Shown here piece after piece: positions 41,946 through 50,264 of a DNA stretch of 64,000 nt (the first letter of the stretch is position 1; the number at the start of each line of letters is the position of its first letter). The notes beneath the pieces are model-generated. The model saw nothing but the letters and a program-made list of their open reading frames with translations. It ran no database searches and had not been told where the DNA came from. Source of the DNA: Kineosporia babensis (GTDB lineage: Bacteria > Actinomycetota > Actinomycetes > Actinomycetales > Kineosporiaceae); the NCBI RefSeq assembly GCF_021129305.1, contig NZ_JAJOMB010000023.1, positions 1-64,000 of the forward strand, written 5' to 3'. Both the position numbers and the translations under genes were made by a program.

Positions 41946-42793
41946 TCCGGCAGCCAGAGGGCGAGCACTACCGGCGGTTCCCAGCCGGGCAGAGTGGTGT
42001 GCGACTGACGGCATTCATAGGTCACGCCGTCGTAGGTGACCTTGTCGCCGCGGTTGTACCAGGTCCAGTCCTGCCAGTCGCCCTCGGCTTCGGGCTCCTG
42101 AGGCGTCTCGGTCGGCTCGCCGGCGCCGGGCGCGCCGGTAGTGGGGACGGTGGTGGTGGGTTCGTCGTCCGGGTACTGCGGCGCTGTGGTCTCGTCCGGC
42201 TGGTCGGTGCCGTCGGTGGGCTCGACGGTCGGCTGCTGCGGGTTGCCGGAGTTGCCGTTCCCACTGCCGTTACCGCTACCGCTGCCGCCGATGTCCAGGT
42301 CGATGCAGTTGTAGAAGGCCATCGGGGTGTCACCGATGTTCCAGACCGCCAGCAACGTCTGCTCACCGGTGTAGCCGCTCAGGTCGACCTGGTGCGAGAC
42401 GGTGGCGTTGGGCACCGCGTTCTTGTCGTCGAACTCCTCGATCAGGGTGCCGCCGATGTAGTACTGCCAGGTGCTGGTCCGGTGCCGCGCGGTCAGGGTC
42501 CAGTTGAAGGTCTCGCTGGTGCCGACCGCGGTGTGCGGCCAGTCCCGGGACTCGTCGTCCAGCTCGCGGAACGCCTCGTTCCCGCCGCTGCACTTGGTCG
42601 AGCCCTTGGCGGCCTCCACACTCTGCGGCTCGTACTGGATCTGGCCGCAGCCGGAGACCGCGCCGCTGGCGCACAGTGCCTGGCGACTGGGCGGGGAGGA
42701 GACGTAGCCATGGGCACCGGCCGGCGCGGCCAGCGCCACCCCGGCGAACAGCGTGCCCAGCGTCGCCAGCGGAAGGGCGACCTTCTTGAACAT
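41942..42793 (-). CDS. AA10 lytic polysaccharide monooxygenase with CBM5/12
   Basis: Secreted copper enzyme of 283 residues that cleaves chitin or cellulose oxidatively. The signal peptide ends APAGA so that the mature protein starts HGYVSSPPSRQ; this His1 plus the His in LTARHRTSTWQYYI form the copper brace, and the axial Phe is in MAFYNCIDLDI. A Gly/Ser/Asn then Thr/Pro/Glu linker (about residues 168-238) leads to a C-terminal CBM5/12 module (WTWYNRGDKVTYDGVTYECR). It is followed by the DUF305-like gene and diverges from the rhamnogalacturonan lyase. Confidence 0.94.
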   Translation of the reverse strand: MFKKVALPLATLGTLFAGVALAAPAGAHGYVSSPPSRQALCASGAVSGCGQIQYEPQSVEAAKGSTKCSGGNEAFRELDDESRDWPHTAVGTSETFNWTLTARHRTSTWQYYIGGTLIEEFDDKNAVPNATVSHQVDLSGYTGEQTLLAVWNIGDTPMAFYNCIDLDIGGSGSGNGSGNGNSGNPQQPTVEPTDGTDQPDETTAPQYPDDEPTTTVPTTGAPGAGEPTETPQEPEAEGDWQDWTWYNRGDKVTYDGVTYECRQSHTTLPGWEPPVVLALWLPE

Positions 42794-42987
42794 GGAAAAG
42801 CACTCCTGTCAGGGATGGAGTGCCCGGCGGGTCGGGCCGGACGGCGTCCATGTTTCTGCTGGTGAGGACCGGTTCACAAGCTGGTTGCAGCCATTTATCC
42901 GGGTCTTGACCGACGCCTGACCCTGACGTACTGGCCGTAACATTTCGTGACGCATTGACTGCAACACGTCACATATCGGATCGGCGG

Positions 42988-43115
42988 CGAAAAGGTTGCC
43001 CGGCTCGGTGACATTTCTCGGGGATTTACGTTATCCCGTCCCTGCACCGGTTACGTGAGCACAACCTTGAGGTTCCCCGCACCTGTTCATGACCCTTTCC
43101 CGGGCAACCTTTTCG
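42988..43115. repeat. 16-bp perfect inverted repeat, outward ECF -35-like arms
   Basis: CGAAAAGGTTGCCCGG (42988-43003) and its exact reverse complement CCGGGCAACCTTTTCG (43100-43115) flank 96 bases in the 476-bp gap between the LPMO and lyase genes. Read outward, each arm gives GGCAACCTTTT toward its own gene, like the -35 element of many ECF promoters; -10 partners are not clear and differ in spacing. A hairpin (GGGAT/ATCCC) and AACCT-TG-AGGTT lie in the middle. A separate dyad GTGACG (42947)/CGTCAC (42967) lies on the LPMO side. Confidence 0.7.
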
Positions 43116-43119
43116 ATGT

Positions 43120-43148
43120 TTGACAGCCCGAATCAAGCTGACCAGGAT
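43120..43148 (+). promoter_or_regulatory. Possible housekeeping promoter of the lyase-sigma operon
   Basis: TTGACA (43120-43125), 17 bases, then CAGGAT (43143-43148). It starts four bases after the right arm of the inverted repeat and 120 bases before the lyase start. Confidence 0.45.
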
Positions 43149-43269
43149 TCACGATGCCCACCACGGAATCGAAATGCCCGCTTGCGCAAAGGGATTGCGT
43201 GAGCTGATTCCACGCGCCCGCTCCCGGTGGAGAACGCGGCGCGGCCGAGGCCGGTGAAAAGAGGAATCC

Positions 43270-45126
43270 GTGAGTCAACGTCGTCATTCCAGCCGGCGCC
43301 GCACCGTCGCGGTCGCCGCGGGTATCGCCCTGACCGGAAGCCTGGTGGCCGCGGGGGCCGCCGTGGCCGTCGGGAGCGGTACCGGCAGCAGCACCGTGGC
43401 CGCTGCGGCCGCCGCCAAGGTCACCGTGGCCGGCCATCAGCTGGAGCAACTGGGCCGGGGTGCGGTCAGCGTGCGTTCGGGCAGCAACAACCTGATCAGC
43501 TGGCGGCTGCTGGCCACCGACGCCAAGACCGCCGCCTTCGACGTGTACCGCGACGGCAAGCTGGTGAAGTCCGGGATCACCGGCTCCACCAACTACCTGG
43601 ACAAGAACGCCGCGGCGAACGCCGTCTACACGGTGCGGACCGGCTCCGAGACCGCTGCCGTGCGCAACCTCTCCAGCGGCTACCTGCGGGTGCCGATCGG
43701 CAAGCCCTCCGGCGGGACCACGAAAGACGGTGTGGCGTACACCTACACCGCCAACGACGCCTCGGTGGCCGACCTGGACGGCGACGGCGAGTACGAGGTG
43801 ATCCTGAAGTGGGATCCGACCAACGCCAAGGACAACTCGCAGTCGGGCTACACCGGCAACGTCTACGTGGACGCCTACAAGCTCGACGGCACCCGGATGT
43901 GGCGGATCGACCTGGGCCGCAACATCCGGGCCGGGGCGCACTACACCCAGTTCCAGGCCTACGACTACGACGGTGACGGCAAGGCCGAGGTCGCGATGAA
44001 GACGGCCGACGGCACCAAGGACGGCAAGGGGACGTTCATCGGCACCTCCGGCGCCGACCACCGCAACTCCAGCGGCTACGTCCTGGCCGGGCCCGAGTAC
44101 CTGACCATGTTCAACGGCCAGACCGGGGCGGCCACGTCCACGGTGAACTACACCCCGGCCCGGGGCACGGTCTCCAGCTGGGGCGACAACTACGGCAACC
44201 GGGTGGACCGGTTCCTGGCCGGCACCGCCTACCTGAGCGGCAGCACGCCCAGCCTGATCGAGGCCCGCGGCTACTACACCCGCTCGGTGGTCACCGCCTG
44301 GGACTTCAAGGGCGGCAAGCTGACCCAGCGCTGGCAGTTCGACTCCAGCAAGCAGAGCAAGCCCGCCGACTGGGCCGGGCAGGGCAACCACCAGCTGTCC
44401 GTGGCCGACGTGGACGGCGACGGCAAGGACGAGATCGTCTACGGGGCGATGGCTCTGGACGACAACGGCAAGGGCCTGTGGACGACCAAGCTCGGCCACG
44501 GCGACACCCTGCACGTGGGCGACCTGATCCCCGCGCGGGCCGGGCTCGAGGTGTACAAGGTCAACGAGAGCAAGGGCAGCGGGCCGGCCGACTACATCGC
44601 GGACGCGGCCACCGGCAAGATCATCACCAAGTCGGCCAGCTGCGGCTGCGACACCGGCCGGGGTGTGGCGGGCGACATCTGGGCCGGCAGCCCGGGCGCC
44701 GAGCAGTGGTCCTCCAGCGTGGACGGCACCCGGGACAGCACCGGCAAGAAGATCGGCAGCAAGCCCAGCTCCACCAACTTCCTCCTCTGGTGGGACGGCG
44801 ACACCTCACGAGAGCTGCTGGACAGCAACAAGATCAGCAAATGGACGCCGACCGGCGAGACCCGCCTGCTGACCGCCGACGGGGTGCACTCCAACAACAG
44901 CACCAAGGCCACGCCGGCCCTGTCCGGCGACATCCTGGGTGACTGGCGGGAGGAAGTGATCTGGCCGGAGGCGGACGACAAGGCGCTGCGGATCTACAGC
45001 ACGCCACACGAGACCACCAGCCGCTTCACCACGCTGATGCACGACTCGCAGTACCGGGTGGCCATCGCCTGGCAGAACACCGCCTACAACCAGCCGCCGC
45101 ACCCCAGTTACGCGCTGCAGAAGTAA
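43270..45126 (+). CDS. Secreted rhamnogalacturonan lyase, PL11
   Basis: Secreted enzyme of 618 residues that cleaves the rhamnogalacturonan I backbone of pectin by beta-elimination. Signal segment TVAVAAGIALTGSLVAAGAA, then the family start AGHQLEQLGRGAVSVRSGSN. Repeated calcium-type loops of the eight-bladed propeller are plain: DLDGDGEYEV, DYDGDGKAEV, DVDGDGKDEI. DILGDWREEVIWP and TLMHDSQYRVAIAWQNTAYN near the end are PL11/YesW marks. Starts at GTG with GAGGA upstream. Nine bases separate it from the tethered sigma factor gene. Confidence 0.94.
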   Translation: MSQRRHSSRRRTVAVAAGIALTGSLVAAGAAVAVGSGTGSSTVAAAAAAKVTVAGHQLEQLGRGAVSVRSGSNNLISWRLLATDAKTAAFDVYRDGKLVKSGITGSTNYLDKNAAANAVYTVRTGSETAAVRNLSSGYLRVPIGKPSGGTTKDGVAYTYTANDASVADLDGDGEYEVILKWDPTNAKDNSQSGYTGNVYVDAYKLDGTRMWRIDLGRNIRAGAHYTQFQAYDYDGDGKAEVAMKTADGTKDGKGTFIGTSGADHRNSSGYVLAGPEYLTMFNGQTGAATSTVNYTPARGTVSSWGDNYGNRVDRFLAGTAYLSGSTPSLIEARGYYTRSVVTAWDFKGGKLTQRWQFDSSKQSKPADWAGQGNHQLSVADVDGDGKDEIVYGAMALDDNGKGLWTTKLGHGDTLHVGDLIPARAGLEVYKVNESKGSGPADYIADAATGKIITKSASCGCDTGRGVAGDIWAGSPGAEQWSSSVDGTRDSTGKKIGSKPSSTNFLLWWDGDTSRELLDSNKISKWTPTGETRLLTADGVHSNNSTKATPALSGDILGDWREEVIWPEADDKALRIYSTPHETTSRFTTLMHDSQYRVAIAWQNTAYNQPPHPSYALQK

Positions 45127-45135
45127 GGAAGAACC

Positions 45136-47079
45136 ATGCCGGAGGACGAACCGGGTCTGGTCCGCGCCGCACAGGCGGGTGATCGGGCTGCCCTGCAGGA
45201 GCTGATGGCCCGGTACGTACCTCTGGTGTACGGCCTCGTCGGCCGGGCGGTGAGCCGCCCGGCCGATGTGGACGACGTGACCCAGGAAGTCCTGCTCGCG
45301 CTGGTGAGCGGTCTGCCCGGGCTGGAGCATCCGGCCGGCTTCCGGTCCTGGCTGGTCGCCGTGACCACGCAGCACATCGACGATCACTTCCGCCGGCAGG
45401 CCACCGAACCGCTGCTCACCGCCGCACCTTCCGAGCCTTTCCAGAGCTTCGAGGATCTGGCGGTGCTCCGGCTGGATCTGCAGGGTCAGGAACGGCATCT
45501 GGTGCGGGCCGGGCAGTGGCTCGACCAGGAGCACCGGGCGTTGCTGGCGCTGTGGTGGGAGGAGTCGGCCGGGCGGATCACCCGGGCCGAGATCGCGGCG
45601 GCGCTGGAAGTCGGTGAGGCGCACACCGCGGTGCGGCTGCAGCGGATGCGGGAACAGCTCGAGCAGTGCCGGGTGGCGGTGGCTGCGCTGGAGCGAGAAC
45701 CCCTGTGCAGCGGTCTTTCGGCGGTGGTCGAGGGCTGGCGGGGTGAGACGAATCCGTTGTGGCGCAAGCGGATCACCAAACATGTGCGTACGTGTGTGGT
45801 GTGCCTGCGCGAGGCCGAGGAGCAGTTGCCGATCGCCCGGTTGATCGCCGGGCTGCAGGTCTTGCCGCTGCCCGCTGCGCTGGTCGCGGCTCTGGTGCGT
45901 AAGGGCGTGCTGGCGCCGGAGGCCGAGCCGATCGCGGCGGCGGCGCTTCTTCCGGACGAGCCGGAAGTGGGTGCCTGGGCCACGGTGAAGTGGGCCGGGC
46001 GGGTGGCCACCGTGGCCGGAGCTGCGGCGGTGCTGCTTTTCGTCAGCGGTTTCTTGTACGACGTCAGCCAGCCGCCAACGATCCGGGCCGAGAAGCCGGT
46101 CGGGACTGCCGCCCTCAGCGCCTCTTTGGCATCTCCTACCCCCTCCCCTGCGACCTCGCCCTCGGCAGTCCCGGCCGCCGCTCGGTCCAACGCTGCTGCC
46201 ACTTCCAAGAGCACTGCCACTTCCAAGAGCACTGCACCGTCGAAGGCCAGAACCGACGGATGCGCGCGAGAAGACATCCCGGACCGCACGTGGCCGGCCT
46301 GGACCATGCCGAACTCCGGTGAGAACCTGCCGGATCAACAGCGTTACACCGTTCGCGACAACGGAACGGTGCTCGACGAGATCACCTGCCTGACCTGGCA
46401 GCGCGAAACCCCTTCTCAGCGATACACCTTTGCCGCAGCCCAGAAGTACTGCTCGAAACTCACTCTCGCTGATGCCAACTGGACGCTGCCCACCCGAGTG
46501 CAGCTGACGTCCATTGTTGACACCACGCGCTCAGGCCCTGCCATCAATCCCAAGGCCTTCCCCGACACACCAGTGTCGTTCTTCTGGACGTCCTCGCCGT
46601 GGGCCACCCCGCACGACCCGGCCTACGCCTGGATCGTGAACTTCTACGAAGGCCTGGCCAGCAACGCGGCCGACCAGAGCGGCGAATTCGCGGTGCGCTG
46701 CGTGCAGTCGCCGAAGGGCTCCGGCACGGTGCAGTACGAGGTTTCCGGCCAGCAGGTGAAGGATCCGATGACCGGACTGACCTGGCAGCGGGGAACTTCC
46801 GAGGAGATGCCGTCGTCCGAGGCAGAGGCGTACTGCGCCGGTCTCGACGGGGGTAAGTGGCGGTTGCCCGGGGTTCAGGAACTGGCCACGCTGGTGGACG
46901 AATCACTCGTCGGCCCGGCGATCAACCGTGAGGCGTTCCCCAGCACCCCGGCCCGCGGCTGGTACTGGGCCGCGAACCGGGCTGCTGCAGAGCAGAACTC
47001 GCGCTGGGCGCTGAACTACGACGACGGGTACACGAACTACCGCAACCTGAAGACGGGTGTGGTGCGCTGCGTGCGTTAG
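45136..47079 (+). CDS. Membrane-tethered ECF sigma with zinc anti-sigma motif and two DUF1566 domains
   Basis: Fusion of 647 residues. Region 2: about 5-90 (ADVDDVTQEVLLALVSGLPG, FRSWLVAVTTQHIDDHFRR). Region 4: about 118-178 (ITRAEIAAALEVGEAHTAVR). Then H216-xxx-C220-xx-C223, the zinc motif of ZAS anti-sigma factors. One membrane helix: about 287-306. An Ala/Ser/Thr/Pro linker (312-372) leads outside to two Lcl/DUF1566-like domains (about 373-524 and 528-647), each with a CLTWQR/GLTWQR strand, a WxLPTRVQL/WRLPGVQEL block and a final RCV. It combines sensor, inhibitor and sigma factor in one chain, comparable to actinobacterial ECF groups with C-terminal sugar-binding extensions. SD AAGGAAG; co-directional with the lyase nine bases upstream. 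How the sigma part would be released (proteolysis or conformational change) is unknown. Confidence 0.88.
   Translation: MPEDEPGLVRAAQAGDRAALQELMARYVPLVYGLVGRAVSRPADVDDVTQEVLLALVSGLPGLEHPAGFRSWLVAVTTQHIDDHFRRQATEPLLTAAPSEPFQSFEDLAVLRLDLQGQERHLVRAGQWLDQEHRALLALWWEESAGRITRAEIAAALEVGEAHTAVRLQRMREQLEQCRVAVAALEREPLCSGLSAVVEGWRGETNPLWRKRITKHVRTCVVCLREAEEQLPIARLIAGLQVLPLPAALVAALVRKGVLAPEAEPIAAAALLPDEPEVGAWATVKWAGRVATVAGAAAVLLFVSGFLYDVSQPPTIRAEKPVGTAALSASLASPTPSPATSPSAVPAAARSNAAATSKSTATSKSTAPSKARTDGCAREDIPDRTWPAWTMPNSGENLPDQQRYTVRDNGTVLDEITCLTWQRETPSQRYTFAAAQKYCSKLTLADANWTLPTRVQLTSIVDTTRSGPAINPKAFPDTPVSFFWTSSPWATPHDPAYAWIVNFYEGLASNAADQSGEFAVRCVQSPKGSGTVQYEVSGQQVKDPMTGLTWQRGTSEEMPSSEAEAYCAGLDGGKWRLPGVQELATLVDESLVGPAINREAFPSTPARGWYWAANRAAAEQNSRWALNYDDGYTNYRNLKTGVVRCVR
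46201..46235 (+). repeat. 18-bp tandem repeat in the sigma factor linker
   Basis: ACTTCCAAGAGCACTGC occurs twice with an 18-base period (46201 and 46219), encoding TSKSTA twice in the extracytoplasmic linker; linker length can change by slippage without a frameshift. Confidence 0.85.
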
Positions 47080-48329
47080 CCGAGTTTGACCGGCAGGGTC
47101 GAGGAGCTGTTCGAGAACAACGAGGGCAGCGGGATCAGGTCGCCCTCGTCCACGGCCAGGTCGATCTTCGGGTAGCGGTCGAAAACGGCCGGGATCGCGA
47201 TGTTTCCCTCCAGCCGGGCCAGGGCCGCCCCCACGCAGATGTGCGGTCCGGCCCCGAAAGCCAGGTTCTTGCGCTGGGTGCGGTTGATGTCGAACCGGCC
47301 CGCATCGTCCCCGTGCTGCTTCTCGTCCCGGCCCACGGCGCTGTACGGCGCCATGATCGCCTCGCCCTTGGGGATGACCACCCCGGCGATCTCCACGTCT
47401 TCCAGCGGGTACCGGAACGGGAAGTTACCGATCGGGGCGTCCCAGCGCAGCGTCTCCTCGACCACACCGGCCCACTCCCGGGGGGTGCCCGTGGTGGCGA
47501 TCTCGCGCTGGTCGGGGTGGGTGCACAGAGCCCGGACGGCGTTGGTGATCAGCGCGACCGTGGTCTCCTGACCGGCCCCGAGCATGATCAGCAGGGTGCC
47601 GATCAGCTCCTGCTCGTTCAGCGCCTCCGGGTCGTTCTCGTTCTCCGCGATCAGCGCGCTGGTCAGGTCGGAGCCCGGGTTCTCCCGGCGGTAGACGACC
47701 TGCTCGGCCAGCAGCCCGTACAGCCGCATCTGGCTGGCGACCACCTCTTCCGGGCTCAGGTCGGACCGGAAGACGTTGTCCATCTCGGACTTCAGCGCGT
47801 CCCGCTTCTCCTCCGGGATGCCGAGCAGCTCGGAGATCACCAGCACCGGGACCACGTCGGAGTAGTACTTGCGGAAGTCGACCACCCCGTCCTCGTCGGC
47901 GTGCGTGGGCAGCTCGTCGAGCAGGCCGTTCACGATCTCCTCGACCCGGGGGCGCAGCGCCTCGACCCGGCGCGGCGTCAGCGTGCCGGTGACCAGCTTG
48001 CGCAGCCGGCGGTGCTCGGAACCGTCGGCGGTGAGCATGTTGGTCACCTTGACCATGCCGATCAGCGGCCAGTCGTCGCCGACGTGGCCGGACTTGATGT
48101 CGTTCCAGTTCTGCCAGTTCTTGCTGAAGCGGGAGTCGTTGACCAGGTCACTGAGCAGCGCGTGATCGGTGATGCTCCAGGCGATCACGTCGCCCGGCAG
48201 CTTGACCCGGACCACCGGGCCGAGCGCCCGCAACCGGGCCGCCTCGCCCTGGTGGTCACGGCCGGAAGGGTCCAGCTCGACGAGAGGAACGCTGTTCGGA
48301 TCCACGGTGAGGGGCGCGGTTTCGGACAC
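47076..48329 (-). CDS. Cytochrome P450, conservon-associated (CYP154-like)
   Basis: Soluble P450 of 417 residues. I-helix LGAGQETTVALI, K-helix ETLR, and heme loop FGAGPHICVGAALARLE are all standard. GTG start with AGGAGG six bases upstream. It follows the second P450 in the cvn cluster, as CYP154 members follow CYP157 in Streptomyces conservons. Its stop overlaps that of the convergent sigma factor gene by four bases (TTAG). Substrate unknown. Confidence 0.92.
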   Translation of the reverse strand: MSETAPLTVDPNSVPLVELDPSGRDHQGEAARLRALGPVVRVKLPGDVIAWSITDHALLSDLVNDSRFSKNWQNWNDIKSGHVGDDWPLIGMVKVTNMLTADGSEHRRLRKLVTGTLTPRRVEALRPRVEEIVNGLLDELPTHADEDGVVDFRKYYSDVVPVLVISELLGIPEEKRDALKSEMDNVFRSDLSPEEVVASQMRLYGLLAEQVVYRRENPGSDLTSALIAENENDPEALNEQELIGTLLIMLGAGQETTVALITNAVRALCTHPDQREIATTGTPREWAGVVEETLRWDAPIGNFPFRYPLEDVEIAGVVIPKGEAIMAPYSAVGRDEKQHGDDAGRFDINRTQRKNLAFGAGPHICVGAALARLEGNIAIPAVFDRYPKIDLAVDEGDLIPLPSLFSNSSSTLPVKLG

Positions 48330-48393
48330 TGGGTGCCTCCTGGCAAGGTTGCGTTCTTGCGACCGGCTCTTCCCTGAGACCGGTCTCCTCCGG

Positions 48394-49662
48394 TCAGACG
48401 CCGGAGGTGGTCAGCGGTCTGGCCACGGTGGAGAACTCGACCGGCAGAGCGGTCGGCACCCGGGTCCACGGTGAGGGCAGCCAGGTGAGTTCTTCGGCCG
48501 GGACACTGAGGTGCAGGTCCGGAAGCAGGTTCAGCACGGTACCCACCGCGGTCCGCACGATCACCCGGGCCGGCACCCGGGCCGGGCAGGAGTGCGGGCC
48601 CGCGGCGAAGGCCAGGTGGGCCTGGTTGCCCGGCTCGGCGACCGGGTCGTTCCCGGTCCGCATCATCGGGTCGTCGACCACCGCGCCCAGGCCGAGCACC
48701 ATCGCGTCACCCTTGCGGATCTGCTGGCCGCCGAGTTCGGTGTCCTGCAGCGCGTACCGGGCCGGCATCACGTTCATCGGGGGCTCGCGCCACAGCGCCT
48801 CGTCGAGTGCGTCGTCCACCCCGAGGCTGCCGCCGCGCAGCTGGGCCGAGAACCGCGGGTCGGTCAGCAGCAGCCGCAACGTGTGCGCGATCCACGAGGT
48901 CATCGTCTCGTTGCCGGCGCCGATCAGCGGGACCAGCGACTGCACGCGCTCTTCCAGGCTGTGCAGCTCCGGGTGCGCCACGATCACACCGGTGACGTCG
49001 TTCACCTTCGGCCCGCCGGCCCGGCTCAGCACCAGGTCGATCAGGATCTCGTCGAACCGGCGGTCACCGGCCTGGGAGTCGGACTGGCTGCCGAACAGCG
49101 CGGCCAGGGCCCGGCGCAGCTCCTGCCCGCCCTCCCGGTCCAGGCCGAACAGCGAGGCCAGCGCCAGGGTCGGGATGATCGCCGCGTACTCGCTGATCAG
49201 GTCGGCCGAGCCGCGCTCGGCGAAGTCACCGATCAGGTCGGCGCACAGGGCCTCCACCTCGCGGCGGATCGCCCGCTGGTCGATGGTGGCGATGCCCTCG
49301 TCGACCGGGCGGCGCAGCCGGCGGTGCTCCTCGCCGTCGGCCTGGAACAGGTTGGGCCGCCAGCCCATCATCGGCAGCAGACCCGAGTCCGGCGAGACCA
49401 GGCCGTCGTTCAGGTCCCGCCAGTTGCGCGCGTCGTGCCCGAAGAGCCGCTCGTCCCGGGTCACCGTGAGCAGTTCCCGGTAGCCCATCACCAGCCAGGC
49501 GGCCACGCCCGGCTCCAGCTCGACCTTGACCACCGGGCCTTGCTCATCGCGCAGCCGGCGGAAGACCACCCGGTGGTCGGGGGCTCCGGTGGCGCTGATC
49601 AGCGGGGGGAGGCCGGCCGTACCGGAGTGGGCGGGGCAGCCGGGCGGAGGGGACTGAGTCAC
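48394..49662 (-). CDS. Cytochrome P450 lacking ExxR (CYP157-like)
   Basis: P450 of 422 residues. The heme Cys is in FAAGPHSCPARVPAR and the I-helix in IGAGNETMTSW, but the K-helix reads DEALWREPP: where the partner has ETLR it has EALW, so the normally invariant Arg is missing. CYP157 proteins of Streptomyces conservons are known for the same loss. The GTG at 49662 overlaps the cvnD stop by four bases, confirming membership in the conservon. Confidence 0.9.
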   Translation of the reverse strand: MTQSPPPGCPAHSGTAGLPPLISATGAPDHRVVFRRLRDEQGPVVKVELEPGVAAWLVMGYRELLTVTRDERLFGHDARNWRDLNDGLVSPDSGLLPMMGWRPNLFQADGEEHRRLRRPVDEGIATIDQRAIRREVEALCADLIGDFAERGSADLISEYAAIIPTLALASLFGLDREGGQELRRALAALFGSQSDSQAGDRRFDEILIDLVLSRAGGPKVNDVTGVIVAHPELHSLEERVQSLVPLIGAGNETMTSWIAHTLRLLLTDPRFSAQLRGGSLGVDDALDEALWREPPMNVMPARYALQDTELGGQQIRKGDAMVLGLGAVVDDPMMRTGNDPVAEPGNQAHLAFAAGPHSCPARVPARVIVRTAVGTVLNLLPDLHLSVPAEELTWLPSPWTRVPTALPVEFSTVARPLTTSGV

Positions 49663-50264
49663 TGGGCGAACTCCCGGGAACGCGGATCGTGGGTGACGAC
49701 GTACTCGCACAACGCCAGCAGGGCCTGGGCGCAGGAATGCCGGTCGCGGGCGTCGCACTCCACCACCGGCGTCTCCGGCAGCAGGTCGAGGGCCGCGCTG
49801 ACCTGGTCCAGGTCCACGTCGGGGCTGTCCGGAAAACGGTTCACCGCAACGGCAAAGGGCAGTTCTCGTTCCTCGAGCTGCTCGAGGACGTCGAAGCTTT
49901 CTTCCAGGGTGCGCACGTCGACCAGCACCAGGACGCCGATCGCGCCGACCGCCAGATCCGTCCACAGGTCCCAGAACCGGCGCTGACCGGGCGCCCCGAA
50001 CAGGTAGAGGACCAGCTCGGGGTTGATCGTGATCCGGCCGAAGTCCATCGCCACCGTGGTGGTGCGCTTGCGGCTGCCGCCGTGCAGCTCGTCGACGCCG
50101 ACCGAGGCCTCGGTCATCACCTCCTCGGTGCGCAGCGGGGTGATCTCGCTGACCGAGCCGACGAGCGTGGTCTTGCCGACGCCGAACGCGCCGACCACGA
50201 GAATCTTGGCCGAGCGCTGGATCGTGTCGGGGAGATACCGGTCAGCGGATCCCGCGGAGTCCAT
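49659..50264 (-). CDS. cvnD: Conservon GTP/ATP-binding protein CvnD
   Basis: Ras-like nucleotide-binding protein of 201 residues. P-loop VVGAFGVGKTTLVGSVSEI, switch/G3 segment YLFGAPGQRRFWDLW, G4-like AVNRFPDSP. Conservon proteins form a membrane complex with the roadblock and kinase-like partners, in a manner resembling eukaryotic G-protein systems. Its ATG lies 23 bases inside the end of the DUF742 gene. Confidence 0.93.
   Translation of the reverse strand: MDSAGSADRYLPDTIQRSAKILVVGAFGVGKTTLVGSVSEITPLRTEEVMTEASVGVDELHGGSRKRTTTVAMDFGRITINPELVLYLFGAPGQRRFWDLWTDLAVGAIGVLVLVDVRTLEESFDVLEQLEERELPFAVAVNRFPDSPDVDLDQVSAALDLLPETPVVECDARDRHSCAQALLALCEYVVTHDPRSREFAQ

Noticed and set aside
42794-43269. 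c-di-AMP (ydaO) riboswitch before the lyase gene
   Set aside because: A GGTTGCC string suggested it, but the other conserved ydaO blocks are missing and the strings belong to the 16-bp inverted repeat.
43087-44514. 475-residue minus-strand open frame over the lyase gene
   Set aside because: Antisense shadow; the plus strand shows PL11 motifs and a signal peptide.
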